Assembly: GCA_902787685.1 (NCBI GenBank)
Contig: CADAHH010000014.1
Span: forward strand, 1 to 39,268
Origin: an uncultured Eubacteriales bacterium
GTDB taxonomy: Bacteria; Bacillota; Clostridia; TANB77; CAG-508
Direction: 5' to 3'
Length of the DNA: 39,268 nucleotides
Part shown: piece by piece, positions 1 to 8,340 of the stretch
Layout of the letters: the number at the start of each line of letters is the position of its first letter
Position numbering within the stretch: the first letter of the stretch is position 1
Notes under the pieces: generated by a model
Told to the model about the DNA's origin: nothing
Seen by the model: only the letters and a program-made list of their open reading frames with translations
Database searches by the model: none
Program-made: the position numbers and the translations under genes

Positions 1-531
1 TGTTGGTTCTGTTACAGTTCCTGTAGTAAGTGGTGTTTTTGATATTTTTATATCTCCATTTCCTGTGCTGTCTGTTATTTCATATTTTGTACCATTTATC
101 TCTGCATAATATACGTCTCCAGTATTCGTTCCTCTTACTAACTCTATTTCTAATTCTGTTTGTCCATCTTCTAATTCTATAGAAGCATCTCCATTTTTTA
201 GTCTTACATCTTCTATAGCTCCTTTTTCAGACGCTGGCTGACTTCCTACTTTATAGCCTTGGTTTTTAACTGTTTCTACTACTTTTCCTAATGATACTTC
301 ATGGCTATAGTTTACAATATCGTTTCCTATTTGACTTATATATTCCATTTTTAATGCTTCTTCTATTTCTGCTCTTTCTGTCCTTTCCTTTGCATCTCCA
401 GCTCTTGTTAGTATTCCATTATCTCCTGTTAGCATTTGTATTGATATTCCTGCTAATATTAATAATACTATGACTGTTACTACTAAAGATATTAAGGTTA
501 TCCCTTTAGACATTTTTTGATTTTTTTTCAT
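1..531 (-). CDS. Prepilin-like secreted protein (partial, C-terminus outside window)
   Basis: The minus strand is open from an ATG at 531 to the window edge (177 codons), preceded by GAGGAGAATACGAAT, a good ribosome site. The protein starts MKKNQKMSKGITLISLVV and continues as a hydrophobic stretch (about residues 10-32). This resembles the class III prepilin signal used by type IV pilins and pseudopilins (K-G cleavage site then a hydrophobic helix), but serine replaces the usual Glu5. The rest is a polar, Glu/Lys/Thr-rich extracellular-type domain. Proteins of this shape are common as surface-exposed pseudopilin-like products in gut Clostridia. Exact function is unknown; the 3' end is missing. 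Confidence 0.75.
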   Translation of the reverse strand, partial: MKKNQKMSKGITLISLVVTVIVLLILAGISIQMLTGDNGILTRAGDAKERTERAEIEEALKMEYISQIGNDIVNYSHEVSLGKVVETVKNQGYKVGSQPASEKGAIEDVRLKNGDASIELEDGQTELEIELVRGTNTGDVYYAEINGTKYEITDSTGNGDIKISKTPLTTGTVTEPT

Positions 532-680
532 ATTCGTATTCTCCTCTTATTTTTTCTATTGTAGACAATGATAGCGATACTCATTGTCCTCCGAAGTTTT
601 TCATTTTCTTTTTCTAATGTGTTCATCTCATCAACTTGTATTTATTTTACTATACTAATAATTTGTTGTCAATAGTTTTT

Positions 681-857
681 CAATTTGGGACCGGGTACTT
701 TTTTGACATTTAATAAAAAATAACTAATCCGCGTCAGCATTTCGTTTTTTAAAATCCGTATGGTGGGTATCCCTAAAGGGGGTACCATAGGATTTTAAAA
801 AATGATATCCCGGTCCCAATTTACCATGTGCAAAAAGTACCCGGTCCCAATTTACCA
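681..857. repeat. Family A palindromic repeat, copy 1
   Basis: The outer ends are inverted repeats containing TTGGGACCGGGTACTTTTTT (left) and AAAAAGTACCCGGTCCCAA (right). The core at about 744-803 is an imperfect hairpin (AAAATCC...GGATTTT arms). The box CCCGGTCCCAATTTACCA occurs twice at the right end (809-857). A related element lies at 31020-31217. There is no coding capacity. It sits directly downstream of the 3' end of the RNase P RNA gene. Confidence 0.8.
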
Positions 858-872
858 AATTACCAAATAAAA

Positions 873-1246
873 AAAGAGTAAATCTGTAAGCCGGGTTCTG
901 GCATTTAAATTAGTCATTTATCTAGGCTATATATTGCTATATAGCTCAAGCCACGCAATTTTGGACCACTGAGCAAGTGTTAATATCCATTTTAGGTGTT
1001 GCTCCAGATGGGGTTTACACTGACGCCTCAAGTCACCTTGAAGCCGGTGAGCTCTTACCTCGCCTTTTCATCCTTGCCACATGCAACACATAACTAAAAA
1101 GAAGTCATGTGGCGGTTATTTTCTGTTGCACTTTCCTTAAGGTCACCCTCACTAGACGTTATCTAGCATCTTTGCTCTATGGAGCCCGGACTTTCCTCTC
1201 GTAAATCCTTTCGGAATTTTACCAGCGACTAATCAATTTACTCTTT
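873..1246 (-). ncRNA. rnpB: RNase P RNA
   Basis: The catalytic RNA of ribonuclease P, which matures tRNA 5' ends, is read on the minus strand. Near the 5' end is the hallmark GAGGAAAGTCCGGGCTCC (complement of 1181-1198). In the middle is GTGCAACAGAAAATAACCGCC-like sequence (complement of about 1112-1131), and the 3' end carries CAGAACCCGGCTTACAGA (complement of 885-900). The terminal P1 helix pairs AGAGTAAAT with ATTTACTCT, and the 3' P1 strand is followed by a T run. The length of about 370 nt suits bacterial RNase P RNA. Confidence 0.97.
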
Positions 1247-1251
1247 GAACA

Positions 1252-1280
1252 ATTATAACATTTTTTTTGACTTTTTTCAA
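1252..1280 (-). promoter_or_regulatory. Promoter of rnpB
   Basis: Minus-strand TTGAAA (1275-1280), a 17-nt spacer and an extended TGTTATAAT -10 (TATAAT at 1252-1257) place the start at about 1245, exactly at the P1 helix of RNase P RNA. Confidence 0.75.
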
Positions 1281-1454
1281 TCAAATACGAATATTTTGTT
1301 TTTTATTTATTATAATAAAGTTATAGGTAAAAATGAAGTATATAGTTAGAGATTGGAAGTGTGATGTGAGAAACGGGATTTTGTTTAGATTTCTTTATAA
1401 TATATTTATTAGTAAGATTTTTATAATAATTTATGAAATTCCGAATGTGATTGG

Positions 1455-1560
1455 AGGTCGTGTCAGAGAGAGTTAGTTTTAATAAACTAAGGAAGCGCTG
1501 GCTTGCGTAGCAAGAGCAGTGAGAGGCTCGGTTTATTAAAATATACTCTCTCTAGAGACC
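1455..1560. other. Large imperfect hairpin, possible structured RNA
   Basis: GGTC at 1455 pairs with GACC at 1557; inside, AGAGAGAGT pairs with ACTCTCTCT and TTTTAATAAAC with GTTTATTAAAA (11 bp). The tip is a branched segment in which CGCTG pairs with CAGTG and CTTGC with GCAAG around a GTA loop. Asymmetric internal loops separate the helices, which looks more like a folded RNA or a small palindromic element than a simple terminator. It lies 80 nt upstream of the 93-residue gene. No known RNA class was recognised. Confidence 0.4.
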
Positions 1561-1639
1561 GTATTGAGCCGAGGAATTGAATAAATTATTATATAAAATC
1601 TTACATACAAAACATATTAAAAAAATTGGGAGGAAACTC

Positions 1640-1921
1640 ATGTATGCTCAAGTGCGTTTACAAAGTAAAAAAAGGGGCGAATTAAATAAATTCTTAAGTA
1701 AATTTTATGATACAAACTTAGAAATCGAAAATGAAACAAAATGGATAAAAGAATATAAAAACCCTGTTGAAATAACTGATTTAATAGGTATATTTATTGA
1801 TAATATAAATAAATATGATATAAAAATGTGGATTAATTTAGATAAAGACATTTATATAAAAATTTCTGAACAAAATGCTGATATGGTTATAAAATATTTC
1901 TTTGAAAGATATCCATATTAG
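1640..1921 (+). CDS. Small protein of unknown function (93 aa)
   Basis: The start was chosen at the ATG at 1640 because GGGAGGAAACTC sits immediately upstream; in-frame upstream codons lack a ribosome site. The product begins MYAQVRLQSKKRGELNKFL and ends FFERYPY. It is a soluble, mixed alpha/beta-looking protein with many charged and aromatic residues and no signal peptide or membrane segment. I do not recognise the family. The reading frame is intact and followed by a perfect hairpin, so it is probably a real gene. Confidence 0.65.
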   Translation: MYAQVRLQSKKRGELNKFLSKFYDTNLEIENETKWIKEYKNPVEITDLIGIFIDNINKYDIKMWINLDKDIYIKISEQNADMVIKYFFERYPY

Positions 1922-1982
1922 AAGAATATTTGGTATTAAACAATTGAAAAATAATCTATGTTATTTACAAAGAGATTTTGAA

Positions 1983-2030
1983 GGTAAGAGGTCGGATATA
2001 GTAATTTTATACTATATCCGACCTCTTACC
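1983..2030. terminator. Perfect 21-bp palindrome, bidirectional terminator between convergent genes
   Basis: The arms (1983-2003 and 2010-2030, beginning GGTAAGAGGTCGGATATAG) are perfectly complementary around a 6-nt loop. It lies between the stop of the plus-strand 93-aa gene and the stop of the minus-strand zinc-ribbon gene. The AGGTCGGA-type sequence resembles other palindromes in the window (21355-21415). Confidence 0.7.
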
Positions 2031-2041
2031 TCAATAAAAAA

Positions 2042-2563
2042 CTATTCTTCAGAACTGTCTGTATTTTCACTGTTCTCTTGATTTTCTTCTTGAACTTTTT
2101 CTGTAGTTGTATTCTCTTCTGAAGCACTTTCTTCAGTGTTTTCTTCCACTTTATCTTCAGCCAAAACTTCAACTTCCTTAGCTGGTTCTTCTTTTATTTC
2201 AGGTTGTTCTGTTCCGCATTTTGGGCAAAACTTTGCAGCTTTAGACATATGTTCTCCACAATTTGTGCATGCTTTTTCATTAGATAATTCTAGTATCTCT
2301 TTATGATATCCTTCAATTTCTGCAGAAAGTTCATCAATTCTTGCACATTCTTCTTCTAAATCTTGTTTTATACATATATCTTCATTTGAAGCATGTTTTT
2401 GATATACTTTTTTTCCTATCTCTTCATAGATATCATTTATTTTAGATTTATTATCACCTATTTTTAATTTTAATTTAGCCTCTTTAGCTATTTTACCTGT
2501 TTTTTCAGCAGCTCCTTTATATGTTTCACTTGCTTTTTTTGTTAATTTATCAAAAAATTCCAT
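2042..2563 (-). CDS. Zinc-ribbon protein with acidic tail (173 aa)
   Basis: Residues 1-90 are charged and probably helical or coiled-coil (MEFFDKLTKKASETYKGAAE...). They are followed by a zinc ribbon with CTNCGEHM and CPKCGTEQ pairs (about residues 98-118), which should bind one structural zinc. The last ~50 residues are almost entirely Glu/Ser/Thr/Asn and likely disordered. Cytosolic zinc-ribbon proteins of this kind are widespread in Clostridia and mostly uncharacterised. It stands alone, downstream of gpsA on the same strand. No enzymatic motif is visible. Confidence 0.8.
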   Translation of the reverse strand: MEFFDKLTKKASETYKGAAEKTGKIAKEAKLKLKIGDNKSKINDIYEEIGKKVYQKHASNEDICIKQDLEEECARIDELSAEIEGYHKEILELSNEKACTNCGEHMSKAAKFCPKCGTEQPEIKEEPAKEVEVLAEDKVEENTEESASEENTTTEKVQEENQENSENTDSSEE

Positions 2564-2673
2564 TTTATATTTCCACCTTTCTTATTTATATTATACATTT
2601 TTTTATTTCAATTATACATTATATTAGGAATTATAAATCATATAATTATATATTTCTATGTTTTTATAATTGC

Positions 2674-2691
2674 GGGCGATTAAAATCGCCC
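2674..2691 (-). terminator. GC-rich hairpin after gpsA
   Basis: GGGCGAT-TAAA-ATCGCCC forms a compact stem-loop 28 nt beyond the gpsA stop. It has no proper T run, so it may act as a 3' stabilising stem or be a small repeat. Confidence 0.4.
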
Positions 2692-2718
2692 TTACATATT
2701 ATGTTTAAAACTGTATTT

Positions 2719-3711
2719 CTAGTCTTCCTCTTTTCTTCCTCTTGTCATTAGGATTCCAACTGCTTCTTTTGGGTCTAAATGATTATATAAAACATCATAT
2801 ACAGTATCTAAAATTGGTAATTCTAAGTTTAATTTGTCTGTTAAAGCTTTTGCAACCTCAATATTATCAATTGATTCAATTGTCATTCCAACTTCTTGTC
2901 TTGTTTCTTCAATAGATTTTCCTTGACCTATTAATTTACCTGCTCTTCTATTTCTAGAATGATCACTTAAACACGTAACTATTAAATCTCCAAGCCCAGT
3001 CAAGCCATAAAAAGTATCTTTTTCTCCACCTAAAGCCATTCCGAGTTTTCTGATTTCCACTAGTCCTCTTGTTATTAATGCTGCATCTGTATTGTCTCCA
3101 AATCCAAGACCTGAAGCTATACCTGCACAAAATGCTATTATATTCTTTAAAGCTCCTCCAAGTTCAACACCTTTTATATCATTTGATGTATAAATTCTAA
3201 TTGCTTCATTCATAAATGCATCTTGTATTATTTCTTTTACTTCTTCATCTTTTGATGCAATAACAAGTACTGTAGGAACACCAATTGAAACCTCCTCAGC
3301 ATGACTTGGTCCAGATAAAGCTCCTATTCTTACATTTGGTATTTCTTGTTTTATAACCTCATCTAATGTAAGTGCTGTATCTTTTTCAATTCCTTTTGAG
3401 CATATAACAATTGGTTGTTTTTCAACATCAACAAATTCTTTATACTGTTTAACAGTATCTCTAGTAAATTTTGAAGGAGTAACATGTAAAATTATATCAG
3501 CATCTTTAATAACTTCTTCATATGAATTTCTACATTCAATATTATCTGGTATTACTACATTTGGTAAAAATTTGCATTTTTTCTCATTATTAATTAAATC
3601 TGCCTCTTCTTCTGAAAAAGACCATACTTTTATCTTATTTCCATTTTTAGCTAAGTGAATTGCTAAGGCTACTCCCCAGCTTCCACTTCCTATTATTGCT
3701 ATTTGTTTCAT
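2719..3711 (-). CDS. gpsA: Glycerol-3-phosphate dehydrogenase [NAD(P)+]
   Basis: Makes sn-glycerol 3-phosphate from dihydroxyacetone phosphate in the cytosol, the backbone for phospholipids. The N-terminal dinucleotide-binding loop is GSGSWGVALA (residues 8-17). ALSGPSHAEE (about 132-141) and the GVELGGALKNIIA segment carrying the catalytic lysine follow, with GFGDNTDAALITRG in the C-terminal helical domain. At 330 residues the length is normal. A GGAAAGGAT ribosome site precedes the ATG. It is 18 nt downstream of plsY, so the two form an operon whose products act in consecutive steps. Confidence 0.96.
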   Translation of the reverse strand: MKQIAIIGSGSWGVALAIHLAKNGNKIKVWSFSEEEADLINNEKKCKFLPNVVIPDNIECRNSYEEVIKDADIILHVTPSKFTRDTVKQYKEFVDVEKQPIVICSKGIEKDTALTLDEVIKQEIPNVRIGALSGPSHAEEVSIGVPTVLVIASKDEEVKEIIQDAFMNEAIRIYTSNDIKGVELGGALKNIIAFCAGIASGLGFGDNTDAALITRGLVEIRKLGMALGGEKDTFYGLTGLGDLIVTCLSDHSRNRRAGKLIGQGKSIEETRQEVGMTIESIDNIEVAKALTDKLNLELPILDTVYDVLYNHLDPKEAVGILMTRGRKEED

Positions 3712-3729
3712 CTATTTATCCTTTCCTGC

Positions 3730-4368
3730 TTAATCTTTGTTTTTAAAGCTTAATTTATTTTCAGTTCCACTTGCAATTCTTTGAATATTAGATCTATGAT
3801 TAAAGATCACAAATGCTGCAAGTATTGCTCCAAATACTAAATATTTTATTCCATTAGCTTCAACTATATAATTAGAATGGATAAATAAAGTTAAAACTGG
3901 ACATAAAATAGCAGCTCCAATCGAACCTAAAGATACTATTCTGGTTAAAGCCATTATTACTAAAGCAAATACTAAACAAATAAGTCCAACTTTCCAATTT
4001 ATTATTAATAACACACCAAGTGATGTTGCAACACCTTTTCCTCCTTTAAATCCGAAGAATATTGGAAAAGTATGTCCAACAACAACCAAAATTCCCGCAA
4101 TTTGAGCAAGAACTGCTCTGTCGACATCTTTTACAATTTTTCCAATTATTACTGCAATTAAAACTGCAATAACACCTTTTAAGATATCACATATAAGAGT
4201 AAGTATGGCTGCTTTTTTACCAACTGATCTAAGTACATTTGTAGAACCAGCATTTCCACTTCCTTTTTCTCTAACATCAAATCCAGCCATTTTTTTGCTA
4301 ATAATTACTGAAAAATTGATACTTCCTATTGCATAAGCAATAATCGCTATTATAATATAAGTTGCCAT
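3730..4368 (-). CDS. plsY: Acyl-phosphate:glycerol-3-phosphate acyltransferase
   Basis: This membrane enzyme transfers the acyl group of acyl phosphate to glycerol 3-phosphate, giving lysophosphatidate. It shows GSINFSVII near the N-terminus, the signature GSGNAGSTNVLR (about residues 36-47), GHTFPIFFGFKGGKGVAT in the middle loop, and five to six hydrophobic segments. The ATG at 4368 was chosen because GAGAGGAGGAATTTAT lies just before it; the in-frame upstream extension would overlap this site. The result is 212 residues, typical for PlsY. It is the first gene of the plsY-gpsA operon. Confidence 0.95.
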   Translation of the reverse strand: MATYIIIAIIAYAIGSINFSVIISKKMAGFDVREKGSGNAGSTNVLRSVGKKAAILTLICDILKGVIAVLIAVIIGKIVKDVDRAVLAQIAGILVVVGHTFPIFFGFKGGKGVATSLGVLLIINWKVGLICLVFALVIMALTRIVSLGSIGAAILCPVLTLFIHSNYIVEANGIKYLVFGAILAAFVIFNHRSNIQRIASGTENKLSFKNKD

Positions 4369-4390
4369 ATAAATTCCTCCTCTCAATTTG

Positions 4391-4420
4391 CATTATATAA
4401 TATATTTTTTTATTTAGCAA
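4391..4420 (-). promoter_or_regulatory. Promoter of plsY-gpsA
   Basis: The minus strand carries TTGCTA, a 17-nt AT-rich spacer and TATAAT just upstream of the plsY ribosome site. It is divergent from the clpE promoter. Confidence 0.55.
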
Positions 4421-4451
4421 TATTTTAATAAATATTTTTGTCACAGGTATA

Positions 4452-4473
4452 TTGTCACTGGTACCAGTGACAA
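4452..4473. promoter_or_regulatory. Perfect 22-bp operator-like palindrome between plsY and clpE
   Basis: TTGTCACTGG-TACCAGTGACAA has no spacer and perfect dyad symmetry. A further half-site, TGTCACAGG, lies just to the left (4438-4447). It sits 9 bp upstream of the -35 box of the Clp gene. It does not match the CtsR heptad repeat (GGTCAAA) or CIRCE, the usual controls of clp genes. Confidence 0.6.
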
Positions 4474-4482
4474 CAACATAGC

Positions 4483-4511
4483 TTGACTTTATCTGAATTA
4501 TGCTGTATTAT
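4483..4511 (+). promoter_or_regulatory. Promoter of the Clp ATPase gene
   Basis: TTGACT (4483-4488), a 17-nt spacer and TATTAT (4506-4511) match a housekeeping sigma promoter, giving a leader of about 40 nt. Confidence 0.7.
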
Positions 4512-4558
4512 ATATAATGTATTTTTGTAAATTAATAAAGAAATGAGGAAATAAATTT

Positions 4559-6925
4559 ATGTTATGTTCAATGTGTAATAAATATCAAGCCTCTATTTTC
4601 TCTAGTAAAATTTTACCTAATGGTAAAAGAGAAATGGAAGGCTTATGTATAAATTGTGCTAAAAAACAAGGTATTAATACTGATGAGATTCTAAAAGCAC
4701 AAAGTCAAACTATTTTTAATCAAAATGCAAATGATGTTAATAAACAATTAGAAGGATTATTTCAAAATCTTTCTGAAAATTTAGGAGATATTGATGGTAT
4801 TCAATTTGGTGCTATCCCTTCTTCTCAATTTGAGGACGATAATGATTCAGATGAACCACAAGAACCTAAAGTTTTTGCAGGAGCTATACCTCTTGGCTCT
4901 ATTTTTGGAAATATTTTTGGAGCACAAAATCAAGCTCAAGAATCAAATGGTACTGTTAAGAAAAAGGTTAAACCTGAAAAGAAGAAAAATGCTAATAAGA
5001 AAAAGAAGTTTTTAGATACTTACGGAACTAATCTTACTTTTAAGGCTCAAAATAATGAATTAGATGCTGTTATTGGTAGAGATAAAGAACTTCAAAGAGT
5101 TATACAAATTTTAAATAGACGTTCTAAAAATAATCCTTGTTTAATTGGTGAGCCTGGTGTTGGTAAAACCGCTATTGCAAACTCTTTAGCAATTAAAATA
5201 GCTTCTAAAAATGTACCTGCTAAACTTTTAAATAAAGAAGTATATCTTTTAGATATGACATCTATAATTGCAGGAACTCAGTTTAGAGGCCAATTTGAAG
5301 CTAGAATGAAAGGTCTTATTGAAGAATGTAAACATTATGGAAATATTATTTTGGTAATTGATGAAATTCATTCTATTATTGGTGCTGGTTCAGGTTCTGA
5401 TTCTGATAGCTCAATGAATGCAGCAAATATTTTAAAACCTGCACTAGCTAATGGTGAAGTTCAAATTATTGGTACTACTACTATTAAAGAATACCGCAAA
5501 TATATTGAAAAAGATACCGCTCTAGAGCGTAGATTCCAACAAGTCCTTGTAGAAGAGCCATCTATTACTGATTCTATCGGTATTTTAGATGGTATAAAAA
5601 AATATTACGAAGATTATCATAAAGTAAAAATTTCTACTGATGTTATTAAACAAACTGTTATTATGTCTGAAAAATACATTCATGATAGATTTTTACCAGA
5701 TAAAGCAATTGATATTTTGGATGAAGCTTGTTCTAGAATAAACCTTGAAAATAAGGATTTATATAAATTAGAATTATTAAGGCAACAGCTAAAAAATGTT
5801 CAAGAACAAAAAGATGAAGCAGTAACAACTGATTCTACTGAAGACTATCAAAAAGCTGCAGCTCTTAAAACTGAAGAATGTAGATTAATGGAAGAAATTG
5901 ATAAAATAAACTCTACTATGGAAATAAAAAATTTAACTTTACAAGATGTTGCAGGTGTTATTGAAAGTTGGACAAAAATTCCACTAAGTAAAATTACTGA
6001 GGAAGAAACTCAAAAACTTTTAAATTTAGAAACAAATCTACATAAAAAAATAATTGGTCAAAATGATGCTGTTGAAGCAGTATCTCGTGCTATTCGTAGA
6101 AATAGAGCAGGTTTAAAATCTACTAAACGCCCACCTTCTTTTATATTTGTAGGTCCTACAGGTGTTGGTAAAACTGCATTAGCAAAAGCCTTAGCTTACG
6201 AAATGTTTGGAGATGAAGAATCAATTATTAGAATTGATATGTCTGAATATATGGAAAGTAATTCTACAGCAAAACTAATTGGTGCACCTCCAGGATATGT
6301 TGGTTATGATGATGCAGGTCAATTAACAGATAAAGTAAAACGTCATCCCTACTCTATTATTCTTTTAGATGAAATAGAAAAAACTCATCCAGATGTATTT
6401 AACATTTTATTACAAGTTTTAGATGATGGTAGACTTACTGATTCTCAAGGAAATACAGTTAGTTTTGAAAATACAATCATTATTATGACATCAAATGCTG
6501 GTTCAAATTTAAATAATAATTCAATTGGTTTTGGAAATGAAACTATTGATAAATCAAAAATTGAAGAAAGATTAAAAGATGTATTTAGACCCGAGTTTTT
6601 AAATAGAGTTGATGAAATTGTTACATTTAGTAGTTTGACTAAAGAAGAATTAATTCAAATTGTAGATTTAATGCTACAAGATACTTCAAATGCTTTAGCA
6701 AATAAAGATATTACATTAAACATATCAAAAGAAGCTAAAGAATACATATTAGAAAAAGGAACAAATTTGAAATTTGGAGCAAGGCCTCTTCGTAGAGCTA
6801 TCCAAAGATACATAGAAGATGAAATTTCAGAAAGAATTTTAAAGGGTGAAATTTCAAATGGTCAGGAAATAAATATTACAATAAAAAATGATAATTTAGA
6901 ATTTAATGTTGCGGAATACAAATAA
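4559..6925 (+). CDS. clpE: ClpE-like Clp ATPase with N-terminal zinc finger
   Basis: A Hsp100 unfoldase of 788 residues. The N-terminus has C3-x2-C6 and C30-x2-C33, the CX2C-CX2C zinc finger typical of ClpE, instead of the Clp-N repeats of ClpC. A low-complexity linker (about 60-150) includes a Lys-rich stretch. The first AAA+ domain has Walker A GEPGVGKT (197-204) and a VIDEIHS Walker B. A coiled middle region resembling a UVR motif follows. The second AAA+ domain has GPTGVGKT (532-539) and LLDEIEK (about 602-608). ClpE works with ClpP or alone to unfold damaged proteins. The start is supported by GAGGAAATAAATTT. Its stop codon is 44 nt before the likely pgsA start. The clpE name rests on domain layout; a ClpC-type role is possible. 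Confidence 0.88.
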   Translation: MLCSMCNKYQASIFSSKILPNGKREMEGLCINCAKKQGINTDEILKAQSQTIFNQNANDVNKQLEGLFQNLSENLGDIDGIQFGAIPSSQFEDDNDSDEPQEPKVFAGAIPLGSIFGNIFGAQNQAQESNGTVKKKVKPEKKKNANKKKKFLDTYGTNLTFKAQNNELDAVIGRDKELQRVIQILNRRSKNNPCLIGEPGVGKTAIANSLAIKIASKNVPAKLLNKEVYLLDMTSIIAGTQFRGQFEARMKGLIEECKHYGNIILVIDEIHSIIGAGSGSDSDSSMNAANILKPALANGEVQIIGTTTIKEYRKYIEKDTALERRFQQVLVEEPSITDSIGILDGIKKYYEDYHKVKISTDVIKQTVIMSEKYIHDRFLPDKAIDILDEACSRINLENKDLYKLELLRQQLKNVQEQKDEAVTTDSTEDYQKAAALKTEECRLMEEIDKINSTMEIKNLTLQDVAGVIESWTKIPLSKITEEETQKLLNLETNLHKKIIGQNDAVEAVSRAIRRNRAGLKSTKRPPSFIFVGPTGVGKTALAKALAYEMFGDEESIIRIDMSEYMESNSTAKLIGAPPGYVGYDDAGQLTDKVKRHPYSIILLDEIEKTHPDVFNILLQVLDDGRLTDSQGNTVSFENTIIIMTSNAGSNLNNNSIGFGNETIDKSKIEERLKDVFRPEFLNRVDEIVTFSSLTKEELIQIVDLMLQDTSNALANKDITLNISKEAKEYILEKGTNLKFGARPLRRAIQRYIEDEISERILKGEISNGQEINITIKNDNLEFNVAEYK

Positions 6926-6968
6926 ATATGTATCAAATCCATATGCTAAAGATAGAATGGAGTTTATT

Positions 6969-7508
6969 ATGGTTAAATTTGAAAAAAGACTAATACCAAA
7001 TTATCTTACAATTTTAAGATTGGTATTAGTTCCAATAATTTTCGGATTAATTTTATATGACCATTATACCTTAGCTATAGTATTTTATATTATAGCTAGT
7101 ATAACTGATGTTTTAGATGGATTTATTGCAAGGAAATTCAACTTGATTTCGGATTTTGGTAAACTTATGGATCCATTAGCTGACAAAGTTACTCAAATTG
7201 GAACAATATTGGCTTTAATACTTAAAAGAATTATTCCTTATTGGATATTGATTATTCTTTCCCTTAAAGAAATAACTATGGTGATTGTTGCTTCTGTTCT
7301 ATTTAAGAAAAAGATTGTAACAGTACATAGCAAATGGTATGGTAAAGCTGCAACAGTTATACTTTTTGTTGCAATTGTCTTTACCCTACTTTCTGAAAAG
7401 ATAATTGTTCTTTCAAATGTAACCATCTATCTATATTATTTATCTATTGCAATGACTTTGTTTGCCGGGGTTATGTATTTTAAGAGTATTGTTTGTAAGG
7501 AATTTTAA
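6969..7508 (+). CDS. pgsA: CDP-diacylglycerol-glycerol-3-phosphate 3-phosphatidyltransferase
   Basis: This membrane enzyme makes phosphatidylglycerol phosphate, the committed step to phosphatidylglycerol and cardiolipin. The CDP-alcohol phosphotransferase signature is visible as DVLDGFIARKFNLISDFGKL followed by MDPLADK (D-G-x2-A-R-x8-G-x3-D-x3-D). The N-terminus reads MVKFEKRLIPNYLTILRL, the usual start of the family. I chose the ATG at 6969, 6 nt after a GGAG, giving 179 residues; an earlier in-frame start at 6906 would overlap the Clp gene and add an atypical extension. Several hydrophobic helices are present. It may be co-transcribed with the Clp gene. Confidence 0.93.
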   Translation: MVKFEKRLIPNYLTILRLVLVPIIFGLILYDHYTLAIVFYIIASITDVLDGFIARKFNLISDFGKLMDPLADKVTQIGTILALILKRIIPYWILIILSLKEITMVIVASVLFKKKIVTVHSKWYGKAATVILFVAIVFTLLSEKIIVLSNVTIYLYYLSIAMTLFAGVMYFKSIVCKEF

Positions 7509-7525
7509 AAAGAAAGGGTTTTTAA

Positions 7526-8275
7526 ATGAATAAAGATATAATATTAATATTTGGCGGTGATGGAAAAATAGCTCAAGCTATCGTAAGAAAATATTTAGAT
7601 TTAAACTGTCTTGTTATCGCTGTAGATAAAAAAGAAAAAAATGACAATGAAGAATTTACTAAAAATGAAAATTATCATTATTTCTCAACAGATATCACTA
7701 GTGTTGATGAATTAACAGACTTGTATAATAAGTTACATAATAAATTTGGATATGTAAATCATATTATTAGCGCAGCAGCTAAAGTCTTTCCAACTGATAA
7801 TAATGGAATTTATGATTTAAGCTTTGATGATATTAATTATTCAGTAAAATTAAATCTTATTGCTCACATTTATATTTCTAAAATATTTTTACCTTTACTA
7901 AATAGTTCAAATTCATCAAATAAATCTATCACTTTTATTTCATCTGTCAATGCTTTAAAATCCTTAGGATTGCCAGTATATAGCGCATGTAAAAGTGGTA
8001 TCTTTGGATTAGTGAATTCAAGTGTCAAGGTTTTAGGAAAGAATAATATACGCATAAACAGTATTATTCCTGGAACTGTTGTTACTCATGAAGATATTGA
8101 ACAGAAAACAGATATTAGATTTTATGATGATAATTTTAATGCCTTAAAAAATATGATTGCTTTAGAAAACTTTGCTTTCCCCGAAGATATTTCTGATAGT
8201 TTATATTCAATTACTCATATTACCAAAGCAATAACAGGACAAAATATAGTTATTGATTCGGGACAATTAAGTTAG
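7526..8275 (+). CDS. Short-chain dehydrogenase/reductase family protein
   Basis: A Rossmann-fold protein of 249 residues with the SDR layout. It has an N-terminal glycine motif (IFGGDGKIAQAI, a variant of TGxxxGIG), a DITSV segment after beta-3, SAAAKV in place of NNAG, a serine in FISSVNAL, the catalytic YSACK (about residues 151-155), and RINSIIPGTV after it. The C-terminal GQNIVIDSGQ is typical of SDRs. The altered glycine and NNAG motifs make cofactor and substrate uncertain. It lies 17 nt after pgsA and may share its transcript. Confidence 0.85.
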   Translation: MNKDIILIFGGDGKIAQAIVRKYLDLNCLVIAVDKKEKNDNEEFTKNENYHYFSTDITSVDELTDLYNKLHNKFGYVNHIISAAAKVFPTDNNGIYDLSFDDINYSVKLNLIAHIYISKIFLPLLNSSNSSNKSITFISSVNALKSLGLPVYSACKSGIFGLVNSSVKVLGKNNIRINSIIPGTVVTHEDIEQKTDIRFYDDNFNALKNMIALENFAFPEDISDSLYSITHITKAITGQNIVIDSGQLS

Positions 8276-8286
8276 ATAAATATACT

Positions 8287-8340
8287 AAAAATAAGATTTT
8301 GTAGCACTTTAAATATCTACAAAATCTTATTTTTATTTTT
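8287..8340. terminator. Bidirectional terminator between SDR and propeller gene
   Basis: Arms AAAAATAAGATTTTGTAG (8287-8304) and CTACAAAATCTTATTTTT (8317-8334) pair perfectly around a 12-nt loop, with T-rich tails in both directions, between convergent genes. Confidence 0.9.

Noticed and set aside
291..473. Plus-strand hydrophobic 60-codon frame
   Set aside because: It is the complement of the prepilin-like gene; strings of Leu/Phe come from reading AT-rich coding DNA backwards.
873..1246. CRISPR array or tRNA cluster in the structured region
   Set aside because: The conserved boxes identify RNase P RNA; no regular spacers or tRNA cloverleaf are present.
1577..1639. Upstream extension of the 93-aa gene to a non-ATG start
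   Set aside because: No ribosome site before it, whereas GGGAGG directly precedes the ATG at 1640.
4452..4473. CIRCE or CtsR operator at the clp promoter
   Set aside because: CIRCE needs TTAGCACTC-N9-GAGTGCTAA and CtsR needs tandem GGTCAAA; neither matches the spacer-less TTGTCACTGG palindrome.
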